Of a DNA stretch of 64,000 bases, positions 1 to 8,325 are shown in pieces. The position numbers were made by a program, and so were the translations under genes. The DNA is from Roseiterribacter gracilis (lineage in GTDB: Bacteria > Pseudomonadota > Alphaproteobacteria > BOG-932 > Roseiterribacteraceae): positions 248,001 through 312,000 of the forward strand of contig BOPV01000001.1 in NCBI GenBank assembly GCA_018332375.1, read 5' to 3'. The first letter of the stretch is position 1. The number at the start of each line of letters is the position of its first letter. The notes under the pieces were generated by a model. It was not told the origin of the DNA, did not search any database, and saw nothing but the letters and a program-made list of their open reading frames with translations.

Positions 1-304
1 TGTCACCATCCTGTCGTCGTCGGTGATCGAAGAAGCGCGCACGCAGCGTTGGGACGAGATTTGCGGCATGACCGATCGTCCATTTCGCTACGGGCTTGGC
101 TTCATGTTGTCGAAGCCGCCGCTAGTGCCGTTCGGCGACAATCCACGCGCGTTCGGTCAGCCGGGCGCGGGCGGGGCGCTGGGCTTTGCCGATCCGGAAC
201 GTGGCATCGCCTTTTCCTTCAGCCCCAATTTCATGTGCAGCGGGGCCGGGCTGGGCGATCGCTGCGCGGCGTTGATCACCGCGACGTTTGCAAGCGTCGC
301 GTAG
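1..304 (+). CDS. Serine hydrolase (beta-lactamase/esterase family), C-terminal part
   Basis: Only the last ~100 codons are present; the gene begins before the window. The visible part reads like the end of a class C beta-lactamase/EstB-type serine hydrolase: a run with FGQPGAGGALGFADPE occupies the place of the family's third active-site motif (H/G-x-G on the last strand), followed by a short strand (FSFSPNF) and a C-terminal helix. The SxxK and YxN motifs would lie upstream and cannot be checked, so substrate (ester, beta-lactam or peptide) is unknown. A hairpin with a T-run follows about 65 bases after the stop, suggesting the end of a transcription unit. Confidence 0.75.
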   Translation, partial: VTILSSSVIEEARTQRWDEICGMTDRPFRYGLGFMLSKPPLVPFGDNPRAFGQPGAGGALGFADPERGIAFSFSPNFMCSGAGLGDRCAALITATFASVA

Positions 305-369
305 GGCCAGGCCGATTGCCGCAATCTTCTGTGGCTGAGACCGGTCGTCCCCAAATGACCGCAAACTGG

Positions 370-398
370 ACCGGCGGCAACGCCGGCCCATCTTTTTT
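370..398 (+). terminator. Probable intrinsic terminator after the serine hydrolase
   Basis: CCGGCG-GCAA-CGCCGG hairpin (371-386) followed after a few bases by TCTTTTTT. The stem is only 6 bp but GC-rich with a GNRA loop. It sits between the converging serine hydrolase and RidA-like genes. Confidence 0.5.
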
Positions 399-408
399 GC
401 GACGTTGG

Positions 409-759
409 TCAGACCGCTGCGATAACCGCGATCTCGACTTTGTACGCAGGCGTGGCGAGCTTTGCTTCGACCGTGGCGCGGGCCGGCGTGTTGCCGGGCG
501 ACACCCACGAATCCCACACGCCGTTCATTTCGGCGAAGGTGCCACCAATATCGCTGAGCCAGATATTTGCGCTCAGGATTTTGCTCTTGTCGGTACCAGC
601 CTGGCTGAGCACCGCATCAATCTTGGCAAGAATCTGTTGCGTCTGCCCGGCGACGCCGACGCTGGTGTCATCGGCAACCTGGCCGGCGACATAGACGGTT
701 CCGTTGTGAACCACGCCCATGCTCATGCGCGGTCCGGGCGCAATGCGCTGAATTCCCAT
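409..759 (-). CDS. RidA family protein (YoaB-like)
   Basis: A 116-residue protein of the usual RidA/YjgF length. RidA-type proteins hydrolyse reactive enamine/imine intermediates released by PLP enzymes, and they act as cytosolic trimers. Visible family features are the N-terminal strand pair ending in GTVYVAGQVA, the central helix QILAKIDAVLSQAG, and the C-terminal block PARATVEAKLA, whose Arg corresponds to the residue that anchors the substrate carboxylate, followed by KVEIAVIA. The WDSWV stretch before the Arg is more like the YoaB/Rid-subfamily than archetypal RidA, so activity on 2-aminoacrylate is not assured. It stands alone, converging on the serine hydrolase. Confidence 0.85.
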   Translation of the reverse strand: MGIQRIAPGPRMSMGVVHNGTVYVAGQVADDTSVGVAGQTQQILAKIDAVLSQAGTDKSKILSANIWLSDIGGTFAEMNGVWDSWVSPGNTPARATVEAKLATPAYKVEIAVIAAV

Positions 760-826
760 TGTGCTTGCTCCTTAATGTGGGGCGCGCATCCTACGGAAAC
801 GCCGCGCCCGCACAACTGAGCAACAC

Positions 827-1933
827 TCAACCGTGCGTGCGCGTCTGGATTGTGATCTGCGCCAAGGTGCCGACGCCGGGCTCGCTGCTTAACACCAGCC
901 GCCCGCTCAGACGTTCGATCATCGCGCGCGCCAGCGGCAGGCCGAGACCGGTGCCCTGATGTTGGCGCGCATGGTCGGTGCGCGCCTGACGGAAGGGCCG
1001 CATCACGTCGTGCAACTCGTCCGCGCTCATGCCGATGCCGGTGTCTTGAATCGCGATTGCGAGAATGCCGGGCACGCTTGCGTCGGCGGTCAAGGTCACG
1101 CGCCCGCCGGCATGGGTGAATTTGATCGCGTTCGACAGCAGATTTAGCAGAGCCTGATGTAGCAGTCGGCGGTTGCCGAGAAACGGACGCAGATGTGCGG
1201 TCTCGGCAATCTCAAGCTTGACGTCGGCGCGCGCCGCCAACGGCCGCAACATGCGCTGCAACGCGTCGAGCACATGCGATAGATCGACGTCTTCTTCTTC
1301 GTAGGCGAATTCGCCGGCCTCAACTTTTGCCAGGTCGAGAATGTCGTTGATGATGCGCAGCAGCTGGTCGGCGCCGTTGCGGATGTCTTCGACATATTCG
1401 CGCTGCGTCGGTTCGAGCGGGCCCGCATGTTGCCCGGCCAGCAAATCCGAGAAGCCGATAATCGCATTGAGCGGCGTGCGCAGCTCGTGGCTCATCGTGG
1501 CGACGAACGAGCTTTTGGCGCGGTTGGCGGCGTCGGCTTCGTCGCGTGCGATCTGCAGTTCGGCGGCAAGCTTGCGCGCTTCGCGCGTTGCATGTGCAGC
1601 TCGGCGGATGACAGATTGTGCGTGCGCGATAATCGGCAGTGAGACGAGCGTGCAACCGATCGCCGTGATCATCACCGTGCCGTCCGGCACCGGACCAAGC
1701 ATCAACGTCCACAAGATCTGCACGATCAGTTCGGACGCCAGGACCGCAAACAGCACCAGCAGGCCGGTCGAGACGACGACATGACGCCGTCCCAGCCATT
1801 TATCGACGGCGCGTGGCAGGAGCCGGTGAGAGCCCAGATTTGGCAGTTGCGACACGGACGGCTTGTCGCAAGCTCCTGCCGTGGCTTCAAGGGCGGCCTT
1901 CGTTAAACAAGCTGCGAGGCGGACAGCGAGCAA
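827..1933 (-). CDS. Membrane sensor histidine kinase
   Basis: 368 residues. Two membrane segments (about 52-74 and 85-104) are separated by only ~10 residues, so there is no real periplasmic sensor domain. A short coiled coil (about 110-140) leads to a HisKA domain with the phospho-acceptor H149 in [13 protein letters not shown], and a HATPase_c domain with an N-box ([12 protein letters not shown]), a DTGIGM G1 box and a [10 protein letters not shown]2 box. It probably senses membrane state or a cytoplasmic cue. No response regulator lies nearby, and it is divergent from msrA across an 80-bp gap. The signal is unknown. Confidence 0.88.
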   Translation of the reverse strand: MLAVRLAACLTKAALEATAGACDKPSVSQLPNLGSHRLLPRAVDKWLGRRHVVVSTGLLVLFAVLASELIVQILWTLMLGPVPDGTVMITAIGCTLVSLPIIAHAQSVIRRAAHATREARKLAAELQIARDEADAANRAKSSFVATMSHELRTPLNAIIGFSDLLAGQHAGPLEPTQREYVEDIRNGADQLLRIINDILDLAKVEAGEFAYEEEDVDLSHVLDALQRMLRPLAARADVKLEIAETAHLRPFLGNRRLLHQALLNLLSNAIKFTHAGGRVTLTADASVPGILAIAIQDTGIGMSADELHDVMRPFRQARTDHARQHQGTGLGLPLARAMIERLSGRLVLSSEPGVGTLAQITIQTRTHG

Positions 1934-2013
1934 ATCACCGGCGATTGACGGGGCTGTCCGGCCAACTAGTTTTTAGAACCGTTCCAAGATTGATGTGACA
2001 GAGAGAGCGAGCG

Positions 2014-2607
2014 ATGGGCCTCAAAATCGATCCGTTTGAAATGCCGGCACCGGAACGCGACGAGGCGCCGGGCACTGGCGACCGTCGCATTGTGCTGGGC
2101 GGCGGCTGCTTCTGGTGCACCGAGGCGGTGTATCTGCAGCTCGACGGCGTCAAGTCGGTGCGGCCTGGCTATGCCGGCGGCACCAAAGAGACGGCCGACT
2201 ACAAAACCGTTTGCACCGGCAAGACCGATCACGCCGAAGTGATCGAGATCGTCTACGACCGCGCCAAGATTGGTCTCGGCACGATCCTGCAGACTTTCTT
2301 CTCGATCGCGCACGATCCGACGCAAAAAGATCGGCAGGGCAACGATATCGGCCGTCAGTATCGATCGGTCGTGTTTTATTCCGATGACGAACAGCGCGAC
2401 GTGACGCGCAACTACATTCGGCAGATCGGTCAGCTCTACGATTCAGCCATCGTCACCGAGATCGCGCCGCTGGTCGAATTCTTCGAAGCCGAGGCGTATC
2501 ACCACAACTACGCCGCGCTGAATCCGGAGCAGCCTTATATCCGTGCGGCTGCGGCGCCCAAAGTCGCGAAGTTGAAGAAGGCGCGCCCGGATCTGCTCAA
2601 AAGCTAG
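2014..2607 (+). CDS. msrA: Peptide-methionine (S)-S-oxide reductase MsrA
   Basis: 197 residues. MsrA reduces the S-epimer of methionine sulfoxide in proteins and is recycled by thioredoxin. The signature GGGCFWCTE places the catalytic Cys at position 32 with a second Cys at 35. The substrate-pocket stretch GYAGG, the block DPTQKDRQGNDIGRQYRS and the C-terminal HHNYAALNPEQPYI are all standard. An AG-rich stretch just before the ATG (GAGAGAGCGAG) serves as ribosome binding site. The stop overlaps the stop of the converging hybrid kinase by 4 bp. Its neighbours are sensor kinases, not redox genes, and no msrB is seen. Confidence 0.97.
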   Translation: MGLKIDPFEMPAPERDEAPGTGDRRIVLGGGCFWCTEAVYLQLDGVKSVRPGYAGGTKETADYKTVCTGKTDHAEVIEIVYDRAKIGLGTILQTFFSIAHDPTQKDRQGNDIGRQYRSVVFYSDDEQRDVTRNYIRQIGQLYDSAIVTEIAPLVEFFEAEAYHHNYAALNPEQPYIRAAAAPKVAKLKKARPDLLKS

Positions 2608-5048
2608 ATCTGCACCGACGCTGCAAGTTCCTGCAATCCAGTCTGCACGGCGTTGCTGAAACGGGCCCAGGCCTGTGGCGGCACGCCGTGCTGGGTACGC
2701 ATCTGCTCGGATAGATCGCGGCTGGCATCGACCAGTTCGGTCAGGCCGAGATTGCCTGCAAGCGACGTCATCGCATGCGCTTCGGCGCTGGCTGTCACGG
2801 GGTCGTGCGCCAGCGCGTCGAGCCGTGCGCTGACTTGCTCGAGATGGGCGAGGCTCAGCGCCACCAATTCGCGCGTCGGTGCAGCGCCGATCTGGCCGCG
2901 CAACGCGTCCAACGTTCTTGCCAGCGTGTCGGGTGCGTCGCTGGCAAGCGGCGTTTCCGGCGCCGTCACTGTTCGGGCGTAGCGCGCCAGAAGCGTGCTC
3001 AACGCGTCGCGATCGATCGGCTTGCTCAAATAGTCGGACATGCCGGCGTTGCGGCATGTCGCGATCTGTTCCGGCAACACATTGGCGGTGACGGCGACGA
3101 TCGGTGTCTCGGCCGACGGCCCGCCGTGCGCGCGGATTTCGCGCGTCGCCTGCAGACCATCCATCAACGGCATTTCGACGTCCATCAGGATCAGGTCGAA
3201 TCGCTGTTCGTTGGCAGCATTCACCGCCGCCTGACCGTCGGCGACGATTTGCACGCGGTGCCCGTCGCGCATCAACAGCGCGCGCAGCAGGTGTTGGTTG
3301 GTCGGAACGTCGTCCGCGACCAGAATTTTGAGACTGCTGATTTTGGCACCCGGTTCGACCGCGATCTCGTCGCGCGCAACCGCTGCCGCGGCGCGCAACG
3401 CAATTTCGAACCAGAAGATGGACCCGACGCCGGGTGCGCTGTCGATGCCGATCGTACCGCCCATGCTTTCCACCAGATCTTTTGAGATTGCGAGACCAAG
3501 CCCGGTGCCGGACATGCGTTGCGACGGTAGCTTGTCGACCTGCACGAACGGCTTGAACAACGATGCGATTTGCGCCGGCGTCAGGCCGGCGCCGGTATCG
3601 GCGATTTCAAACCGCACGCGCTCACCGTCGAGCGCGCGGCAGCGCAGCTCGACCGAGCCCTCATTGGTGAACTTGATCGCGTTGCTGAGCAGGTTGAGCA
3701 GGATCTGCCGCAGCCGTGCCGCGTCGCCGCGCACCCATTCCGGCAGATCGCGCGCGATTTCGGCGCGCGTCACCAGACGTTTGGCATCGGCCAGCGGGCG
3801 CATCAATGCCAAGGTCGATTCCAACGTCGGACGCAGTTCGAACGGCGCGTCGAGCAAAGCCAGTTTGCCGGCTTCGATCTTGGCTAGATCCAGTACATCA
3901 TTGACGATGCCGCGCAGCAGATTTCCGGCATCGCGGATGGTTGCGGCCCAGTGTTTTTCCTGCGGCTTCAAATCACCGTCGAGCAGCAGGTCGGCGAAGC
4001 CCAGAATGCCGTTCAACGGCGTGCGAATTTCGTGGCTCATCACGGCGACAAAGCGGGCGCGCGACGCGGCATTTGCCTCGGCTTCGCGCGCCTGCGCGTC
4101 CATCCAACGCCGGCGTTGTTCGAGTTGCCAGACGCACAGCAACGCCAGGCCGCCGATCAGCAATGTCGCCGCAGCCGCAATCGCGGTCGCGCGCAACCAA
4201 GCCGCTTCGATCGGCGTCTGCGGGCGGCTGGCCGTGGTGACGATCGGGAAAATCTCGCTGACGCGATAGGCAAACAGGCGTGGCACGCCGGTGAAGCCGG
4301 AATAATCGCGCCGGGTGCCTTTGGGCGCGGCCGGGATCAGGTCGGTGAACAGGACCGCGTTCGAGCGCGTGGCGCCGACAAAATCGGTTTGTGGAAAACG
4401 CGCCAGCGTAATCCCGTCCAAGCGGTACATGCCGATCCAGTCGCCGGGCTCGCGGCGTACGGCATTGTAGAAGCGTCCGAAATAGGCGGGCTCAAGGCCT
4501 GCTACGATCACGCCGGCAAATGACCCGTCCGGCGCATTGATCCGCCGCGACCAGTTCATCGTGATCTGGTTGGTGCGTTTGCCCAGCACCGGTTCGCTGA
4601 GGTGCGGTGCGTCGTCGTCGATGCCGGCGTGATGTACGAAGTAGGAACGGTCGGCGAGATTCAGTGTGTTCATCGAATCGCTGCTGTCGGCGACGTCCTG
4701 ACCATGAGCGTCGACCCAGACGATGATGCGAACCTGCGGCACGCCGAGCGCCAGCCGCTGCAAGTTCGTTTTGGCAAGCGCACGGTCGCGCGGGTCGTCG
4801 GAGCGTAGACCCTGCACCGACTCGCGTGCAGCCACGATCGTCAGATCGATGCCTTGCAGAGCGCGATCGGCATGCTCGGCGAAGATATCGGCCAATGACT
4901 CGACGTCACGTTCCGCCGCAGCGAGCCGTTCTTCGCGATTGATCGCGCAGAGCACCGCGACGATCACCATTGCGAGGGCAACGAGAAGGACAGCGCTCCA
5001 GAACGGCGCGCCGCGGCGCCAAAGGTTCGGGCGCGGGTTGCGATCCAT
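2604..5048 (-). CDS. Hybrid sensor histidine kinase (Cache sensor, HisKA, HATPase, REC, Hpt)
   Basis: 814 residues and a self-contained phosphorelay. An N-terminal membrane helix (about 19-35) and a second one (about 286-306) flank a ~250-residue periplasmic domain with the dCache/PDC-type signature LADRSYFVHH and the block SRRINAPDGSFAGVIVAGL. Then come HisKA with H339 (AVMSHEIRTPL), HATPase_c ([27 protein letters not shown]), a receiver domain with phospho-acceptor D623 (LILMDVEMPLMDG) and a C-terminal Hpt domain with H758 (AHAMTSLAGNLG). The Hpt motif departs from the common AHxLKGxxxxxG, with MTS in place of LKG, but keeps the His. The output regulator must be encoded elsewhere. Cache domains commonly bind small metabolites such as amino or organic acids. 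Confidence 0.93.
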   Translation of the reverse strand: MDRNPRPNLWRRGAPFWSAVLLVALAMVIVAVLCAINREERLAAAERDVESLADIFAEHADRALQGIDLTIVAARESVQGLRSDDPRDRALAKTNLQRLALGVPQVRIIVWVDAHGQDVADSSDSMNTLNLADRSYFVHHAGIDDDAPHLSEPVLGKRTNQITMNWSRRINAPDGSFAGVIVAGLEPAYFGRFYNAVRREPGDWIGMYRLDGITLARFPQTDFVGATRSNAVLFTDLIPAAPKGTRRDYSGFTGVPRLFAYRVSEIFPIVTTASRPQTPIEAAWLRATAIAAAATLLIGGLALLCVWQLEQRRRWMDAQAREAEANAASRARFVAVMSHEIRTPLNGILGFADLLLDGDLKPQEKHWAATIRDAGNLLRGIVNDVLDLAKIEAGKLALLDAPFELRPTLESTLALMRPLADAKRLVTRAEIARDLPEWVRGDAARLRQILLNLLSNAIKFTNEGSVELRCRALDGERVRFEIADTGAGLTPAQIASLFKPFVQVDKLPSQRMSGTGLGLAISKDLVESMGGTIGIDSAPGVGSIFWFEIALRAAAAVARDEIAVEPGAKISSLKILVADDVPTNQHLLRALLMRDGHRVQIVADGQAAVNAANEQRFDLILMDVEMPLMDGLQATREIRAHGGPSAETPIVAVTANVLPEQIATCRNAGMSDYLSKPIDRDALSTLLARYARTVTAPETPLASDAPDTLARTLDALRGQIGAAPTRELVALSLAHLEQVSARLDALAHDPVTASAEAHAMTSLAGNLGLTELVDASRDLSEQMRTQHGVPPQAWARFSNAVQTGLQELAASVQI

Positions 5049-5159
5049 GCCGCAACCTCATCTTGCAACGTAAGGGGGATGTTAATCCCGCAACGACGTT
5101 GCACGATATTCACATGCACTTCGCCCGCTGTTCAGCGGAGTGCTCGTCCCGCGTGCCGC

Positions 5160-5188
5160 GACAGGCCCGGGCACGCGCCGGGCCTGTC
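5160..5188. repeat. Perfect 11-bp inverted repeat between two kinase genes
   Basis: GACAGGCCCGG (5160-5170), 7 bases, CCGGGCCTGTC (5178-5188). It lies 10 bases after the stop of the ethylene-receptor-like kinase and ~110 bases upstream of the hybrid kinase start on the same strand. No T-run follows on the minus strand, so it is more likely an mRNA 3' stabiliser, a weak terminator or an operator than a classic intrinsic terminator. Confidence 0.5.
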
Positions 5189-5198
5189 ATTAGCGGAT

Positions 5199-6410
5199 TC
5201 AGCCGGCCCGCAAACCCGCCGTCGGCTGCAGGTGCAGTGGCGCGGGCTCGGGCGCCTCGGGCAGGGTGATCGTGACCGTCGTGCCGACCGCCTCGACCGA
5301 ACGCAGTTCGAATTTCCCCCGCATCGACTCGACCAGCCGCTTGCTGATCGGCAGGCCGAGGCCGGTGCCGCCGCGCTGCGAGTTGACCTGCACGAACGGC
5401 TCCAGCACCCGCGTCACGTCTTGCTCAGCAATGCCGCAACCCTGATCGGTGGTGGTGATTTCGACGGCGCCGCATGCATTCAGCAACGCACCCACCGTCA
5501 CCACGCTGCCGCGCGGCGAGAATTTGATTGCGTTGCCGATCACGTTGATCAGCGCCTGCCGCAACTGTCCTTCATTGCCGAGCGCGAGCAACGATCCGCG
5601 CTGATCGTGTTCGAGTTCGACTTCGGCATGCGCAGCGACCGGTCCCAGCATCGTCAGCACGCTTTGGATCAGCGTATCGAGCACCACTGGTTCGGTGACG
5701 GTTTCGACGTGACCGGCTTCGATCTTGGCGTAGTCGAGGATCTCGTTGACCAGCGACAGTAGATGCTGACCGCTGCGATTGATGTCGCGCAGATACTCGG
5801 CATATTTCGGCGGCACCGGGCCGCACGGCTCTTGTAGCACCAAGTCGGAAAACCCGATCACCGCATTCAGCGGCGTGCGCAGCTCGTGACTCATATGCGC
5901 GAGGAAGCGCGCCTTCACCGCATTGGCGTTTTTCAGCTCGGTGTTGGTCTCGACCAGCTCGGCGGTGCGCTTTTCGATCTTGTCTTCGAGATCGTCGTTG
6001 GCGGCGAGCGCACGCTGCTCGGCCTGTTGCAAGGCGGCATGACTCGGCAACGCCAGCACCTTCGGCAGAAGCGGCCACAACGCAATCGCGGTCACCAGCG
6101 AGACGGCGGCGTTGGTCATTTTGGCGAGTGCCTGTGGACCGTAGATCGGTTCCCACAACGTCGCGATTTCGAAAACGTGGGTGATGCCGCAGGTCAGGAT
6201 GAAGACCACGAACAACCACAACGGGCCGCGCAGGCCGAGATCGCGGCGGCGCAGCCCGATGATGGCAAGCACGATTGGAATCGAAAAATACGACAGCGCG
6301 ATCAGCGCATCGGCGCCGACCTGCATCGTCAACAACACCGGATCCCAAATCAGGCAATAGCCGTGTGGAACCAGCCCGTCCGATCGCAGTAGCCGATCGA
6401 GCCATTCCAT
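5199..6410 (-). CDS. Histidine kinase with ethylene-receptor-type membrane domain
   Basis: 403 residues. The N-terminal ~115 residues form hydrophobic helices matching the ethylene-binding domain of plant ETR1 and its bacterial relatives. The run DALIALSYFSIP carries D34 and Y41 (ETR1 D25 and Y32, same spacing), and CGITH carries C74 and H78 (ETR1 C65 and H69, the copper ligands, same spacing). A coiled coil (about 123-160) follows with no GAF domain, then HisKA with H175 ([12 protein letters not shown]) and HATPase_c (INVIGNAIKFSP, DQGCGI, GTGLGLPIS). The family is known in cyanobacteria and some proteobacteria, where it can bind ethylene through Cu(I). Ethylene binding here is inferred from ligand conservation only. 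No response regulator is adjacent. Confidence 0.88.
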   Translation of the reverse strand: MEWLDRLLRSDGLVPHGYCLIWDPVLLTMQVGADALIALSYFSIPIVLAIIGLRRRDLGLRGPLWLFVVFILTCGITHVFEIATLWEPIYGPQALAKMTNAAVSLVTAIALWPLLPKVLALPSHAALQQAEQRALAANDDLEDKIEKRTAELVETNTELKNANAVKARFLAHMSHELRTPLNAVIGFSDLVLQEPCGPVPPKYAEYLRDINRSGQHLLSLVNEILDYAKIEAGHVETVTEPVVLDTLIQSVLTMLGPVAAHAEVELEHDQRGSLLALGNEGQLRQALINVIGNAIKFSPRGSVVTVGALLNACGAVEITTTDQGCGIAEQDVTRVLEPFVQVNSQRGGTGLGLPISKRLVESMRGKFELRSVEAVGTTVTITLPEAPEPAPLHLQPTAGLRAG

Positions 6411-6533
6411 GCCGTCCTCCCGCTTTTTGCAGGATACGTGACGACAGAAGAGGTGAACGGTCTATTGAAATAACAAGATTACGCGTACGTCGCGAAAAAA
6501 TTGGGCGCGTCCTATCGCCTTGCGTGTGGGCTT

Positions 6534-7676
6534 TTATGGAAGTTCGGACAGGATCTCAGTCCGATGCTCGTCCAGCGCAGGCGGCCGGCGACGCACGCCG
6601 AATTGCGTTTCGCCAAACCGCAGCGGCGAAACGACGGTTTTCGTACGCGCACCGTTCGGAAGATCGAGGTCTTGCACGAGCTCAGTCGCTGCAACCTGCG
6701 AATCTGCCAACGCCGTTGCATAATCGTTGATTGGACCGCAGGGGATTCCGCGCATTGCGCATTGTTCGATCCAATGCGCGCTTGTCCGCATTCTGAAGAC
6801 AGATTCGAGCAAGTGTTTGAGAGCAGCCTGATTGGTGCAGCGCGATGTCGTATCGATGAAGCGCGAGTCGCCGACCAGCTCCGGTAGCGCAACCATCTCG
6901 CAAACCGATCGCCACAATTTGTCGTTTCCCGCTGCCAGCACGAAGAATCCGTCCTGCGCGCGGAACGCCTGATAGGGCGCGTTGCGTGGATGTGCCGAGC
7001 CAAGTTTACGCGGGCTTTTGCCGGTGCCGAAATACTCGCTGGTCTGCAGCGCGGCGATGGCAAGCGTGGTGCCCAGCATTGGAATGTCGAGATGCGCGCC
7101 TTGTCCGGTCGCCTCGGCGTGACGCAACGCGGTGACGATCGCGAAGGCGGCGTAGAGGCCAGCGCTGAAATCGCTGACCGGCACGCCGCATTTGACCGGA
7201 TCGGAGTCAGCTTCGCCGGTCACGCTCATAATGCCGCCGACCGCCTGGATGACGACGTCGAAGCCGCCTTCGTTGGCGCGCGGACCTTCTTGTCCGTAGG
7301 CCGAGATCGAGGCCATCACCAAGGACGGCTTTTCCGGCGACAAGTCGGCATAGCCGAGCCCGTTGCGCGCCATCGCGCCCGGCCGGTAATTCTCCAGCAC
7401 CACATCGGCCGACAGGCACAGGCGTCGTGCAATGTCGCGCTGCGCCGGATCTTTGAGGTCGAGCGCGATCGAACGCTTGTTGCGATTGAGCGAGGCGAAA
7501 TTCTCGCTGTCGCCGTGGTTCAGCGGCGGCCATTGGCGCAACGCGTCGCCGCCGTCGCTCTTCTCGACCTTGATTACGTCGGCCCCGAAATCGGCGAGCA
7601 GCATGCCGCAGAACGGTCCGGACGCGACTTCGCAAAACTCGATGACGCGAACGCCTTGCAAAGGAAGCATGCTCAA
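6534..7676 (-). CDS. Family III CoA-transferase (CaiB/BaiF type)
   Basis: 380 residues. Family III enzymes move CoA between carboxylic acids through an aspartyl-CoA thioester. The start LQGVRVIEFCEVASGPF, the block LLADFGADVIKVE, LDLKDP and ENYRPGAM are diagnostic. The catalytic Asp is D140 in EGGFDVVIQAVGG, after SAYGQEGP. The start codon overlaps the stop of the upstream thiol dioxygenase (ATGA), so the two are co-expressed. In 3-mercaptopropionate degraders a family III transferase (Act) loads 3-sulfinopropionate onto CoA after the dioxygenase step. That role is inferred from the pairing, and other CoA acceptors are possible. Confidence 0.9.
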   Translation of the reverse strand: MSMLPLQGVRVIEFCEVASGPFCGMLLADFGADVIKVEKSDGGDALRQWPPLNHGDSENFASLNRNKRSIALDLKDPAQRDIARRLCLSADVVLENYRPGAMARNGLGYADLSPEKPSLVMASISAYGQEGPRANEGGFDVVIQAVGGIMSVTGEADSDPVKCGVPVSDFSAGLYAAFAIVTALRHAEATGQGAHLDIPMLGTTLAIAALQTSEYFGTGKSPRKLGSAHPRNAPYQAFRAQDGFFVLAAGNDKLWRSVCEMVALPELVGDSRFIDTTSRCTNQAALKHLLESVFRMRTSAHWIEQCAMRGIPCGPINDYATALADSQVAATELVQDLDLPNGARTKTVVSPLRFGETQFGVRRRPPALDEHRTEILSELP

Positions 7677-8245
7677 TCGATCCAGATGTTCGGCAACGGA
7701 CGCTCGGTGTAGCCGCTGATGAACGATTTCACTTCGCCGTCCGGCTTGTACACGTGGCGGTGCACGCGGCCGATATTGGCGCCGTAGACGTGAATGGAGA
7801 TCGACGGTGCGTCGCTGCGCGCATTGGCGACTTCGTGCATGTCGCCGATCGTCGGCGACACCGCGTCGACCGAACCGGCTTTGAGAATATGCGTGTCGCC
7901 GCGCAGCAGCTTGCCGTCGGCGCTGCGCGACCAGCCGGTGCAGGATTCTGCACCACGCAGCACGCCGACCAGACCCCAGACCGTGTGATCATGCACCGGC
8001 GTCGTCTGGCCTGGGCCCCAGACGAAACTGACGACGGAGAAGCGCTCCAACGGATCGCACCACAGCAGATACTGCGTGTAGCGCTCGGGATTGGGCTCGG
8101 CATAGAGATCGGGCAGCCAATTGTCGTCGGCAACCAACGCACCCAATAGCGTGCGACCTTCGGCAAGCAGGCGGGCTTCGTCGGACGTGGAGTCAACCAG
8201 CCGGGTAAAGCCGGCGACGGCGTGGCGGAGTGGTTCGAGGCTCAT
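7673..8245 (-). CDS. Cupin thiol dioxygenase, probably 3-mercaptopropionate dioxygenase
   Basis: 190 residues, a single cupin of cysteine-dioxygenase length. The 3-His iron site is visible: H85 and H87 in PVHDHTVWG, and H137 in GDMHEVAN. Mammalian cysteine dioxygenase has RYTRN with Arg60 gripping the cysteine carboxylate; here the same place reads RYTQY with Q58. A Gln at this point is the mark of bacterial 3-mercaptopropionate dioxygenases rather than cysteine dioxygenases. The product would be 3-sulfinopropionate, a fitting substrate for the CoA-transferase encoded immediately downstream in a 4-bp overlap. Cysteine or other thiols as secondary substrates cannot be excluded. Confidence 0.85.
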   Translation of the reverse strand: MSLEPLRHAVAGFTRLVDSTSDEARLLAEGRTLLGALVADDNWLPDLYAEPNPERYTQYLLWCDPLERFSVVSFVWGPGQTTPVHDHTVWGLVGVLRGAESCTGWSRSADGKLLRGDTHILKAGSVDAVSPTIGDMHEVANARSDAPSISIHVYGANIGRVHRHVYKPDGEVKSFISGYTERPLPNIWID

Positions 8246-8325
8246 GGCCAGCAGTGTCGCGTCGGAACGGTGGTGAGGACAAGCGTGCCGAGCATCGCTA
8301 GATTCGCCATCGAACAGGAGGAATC

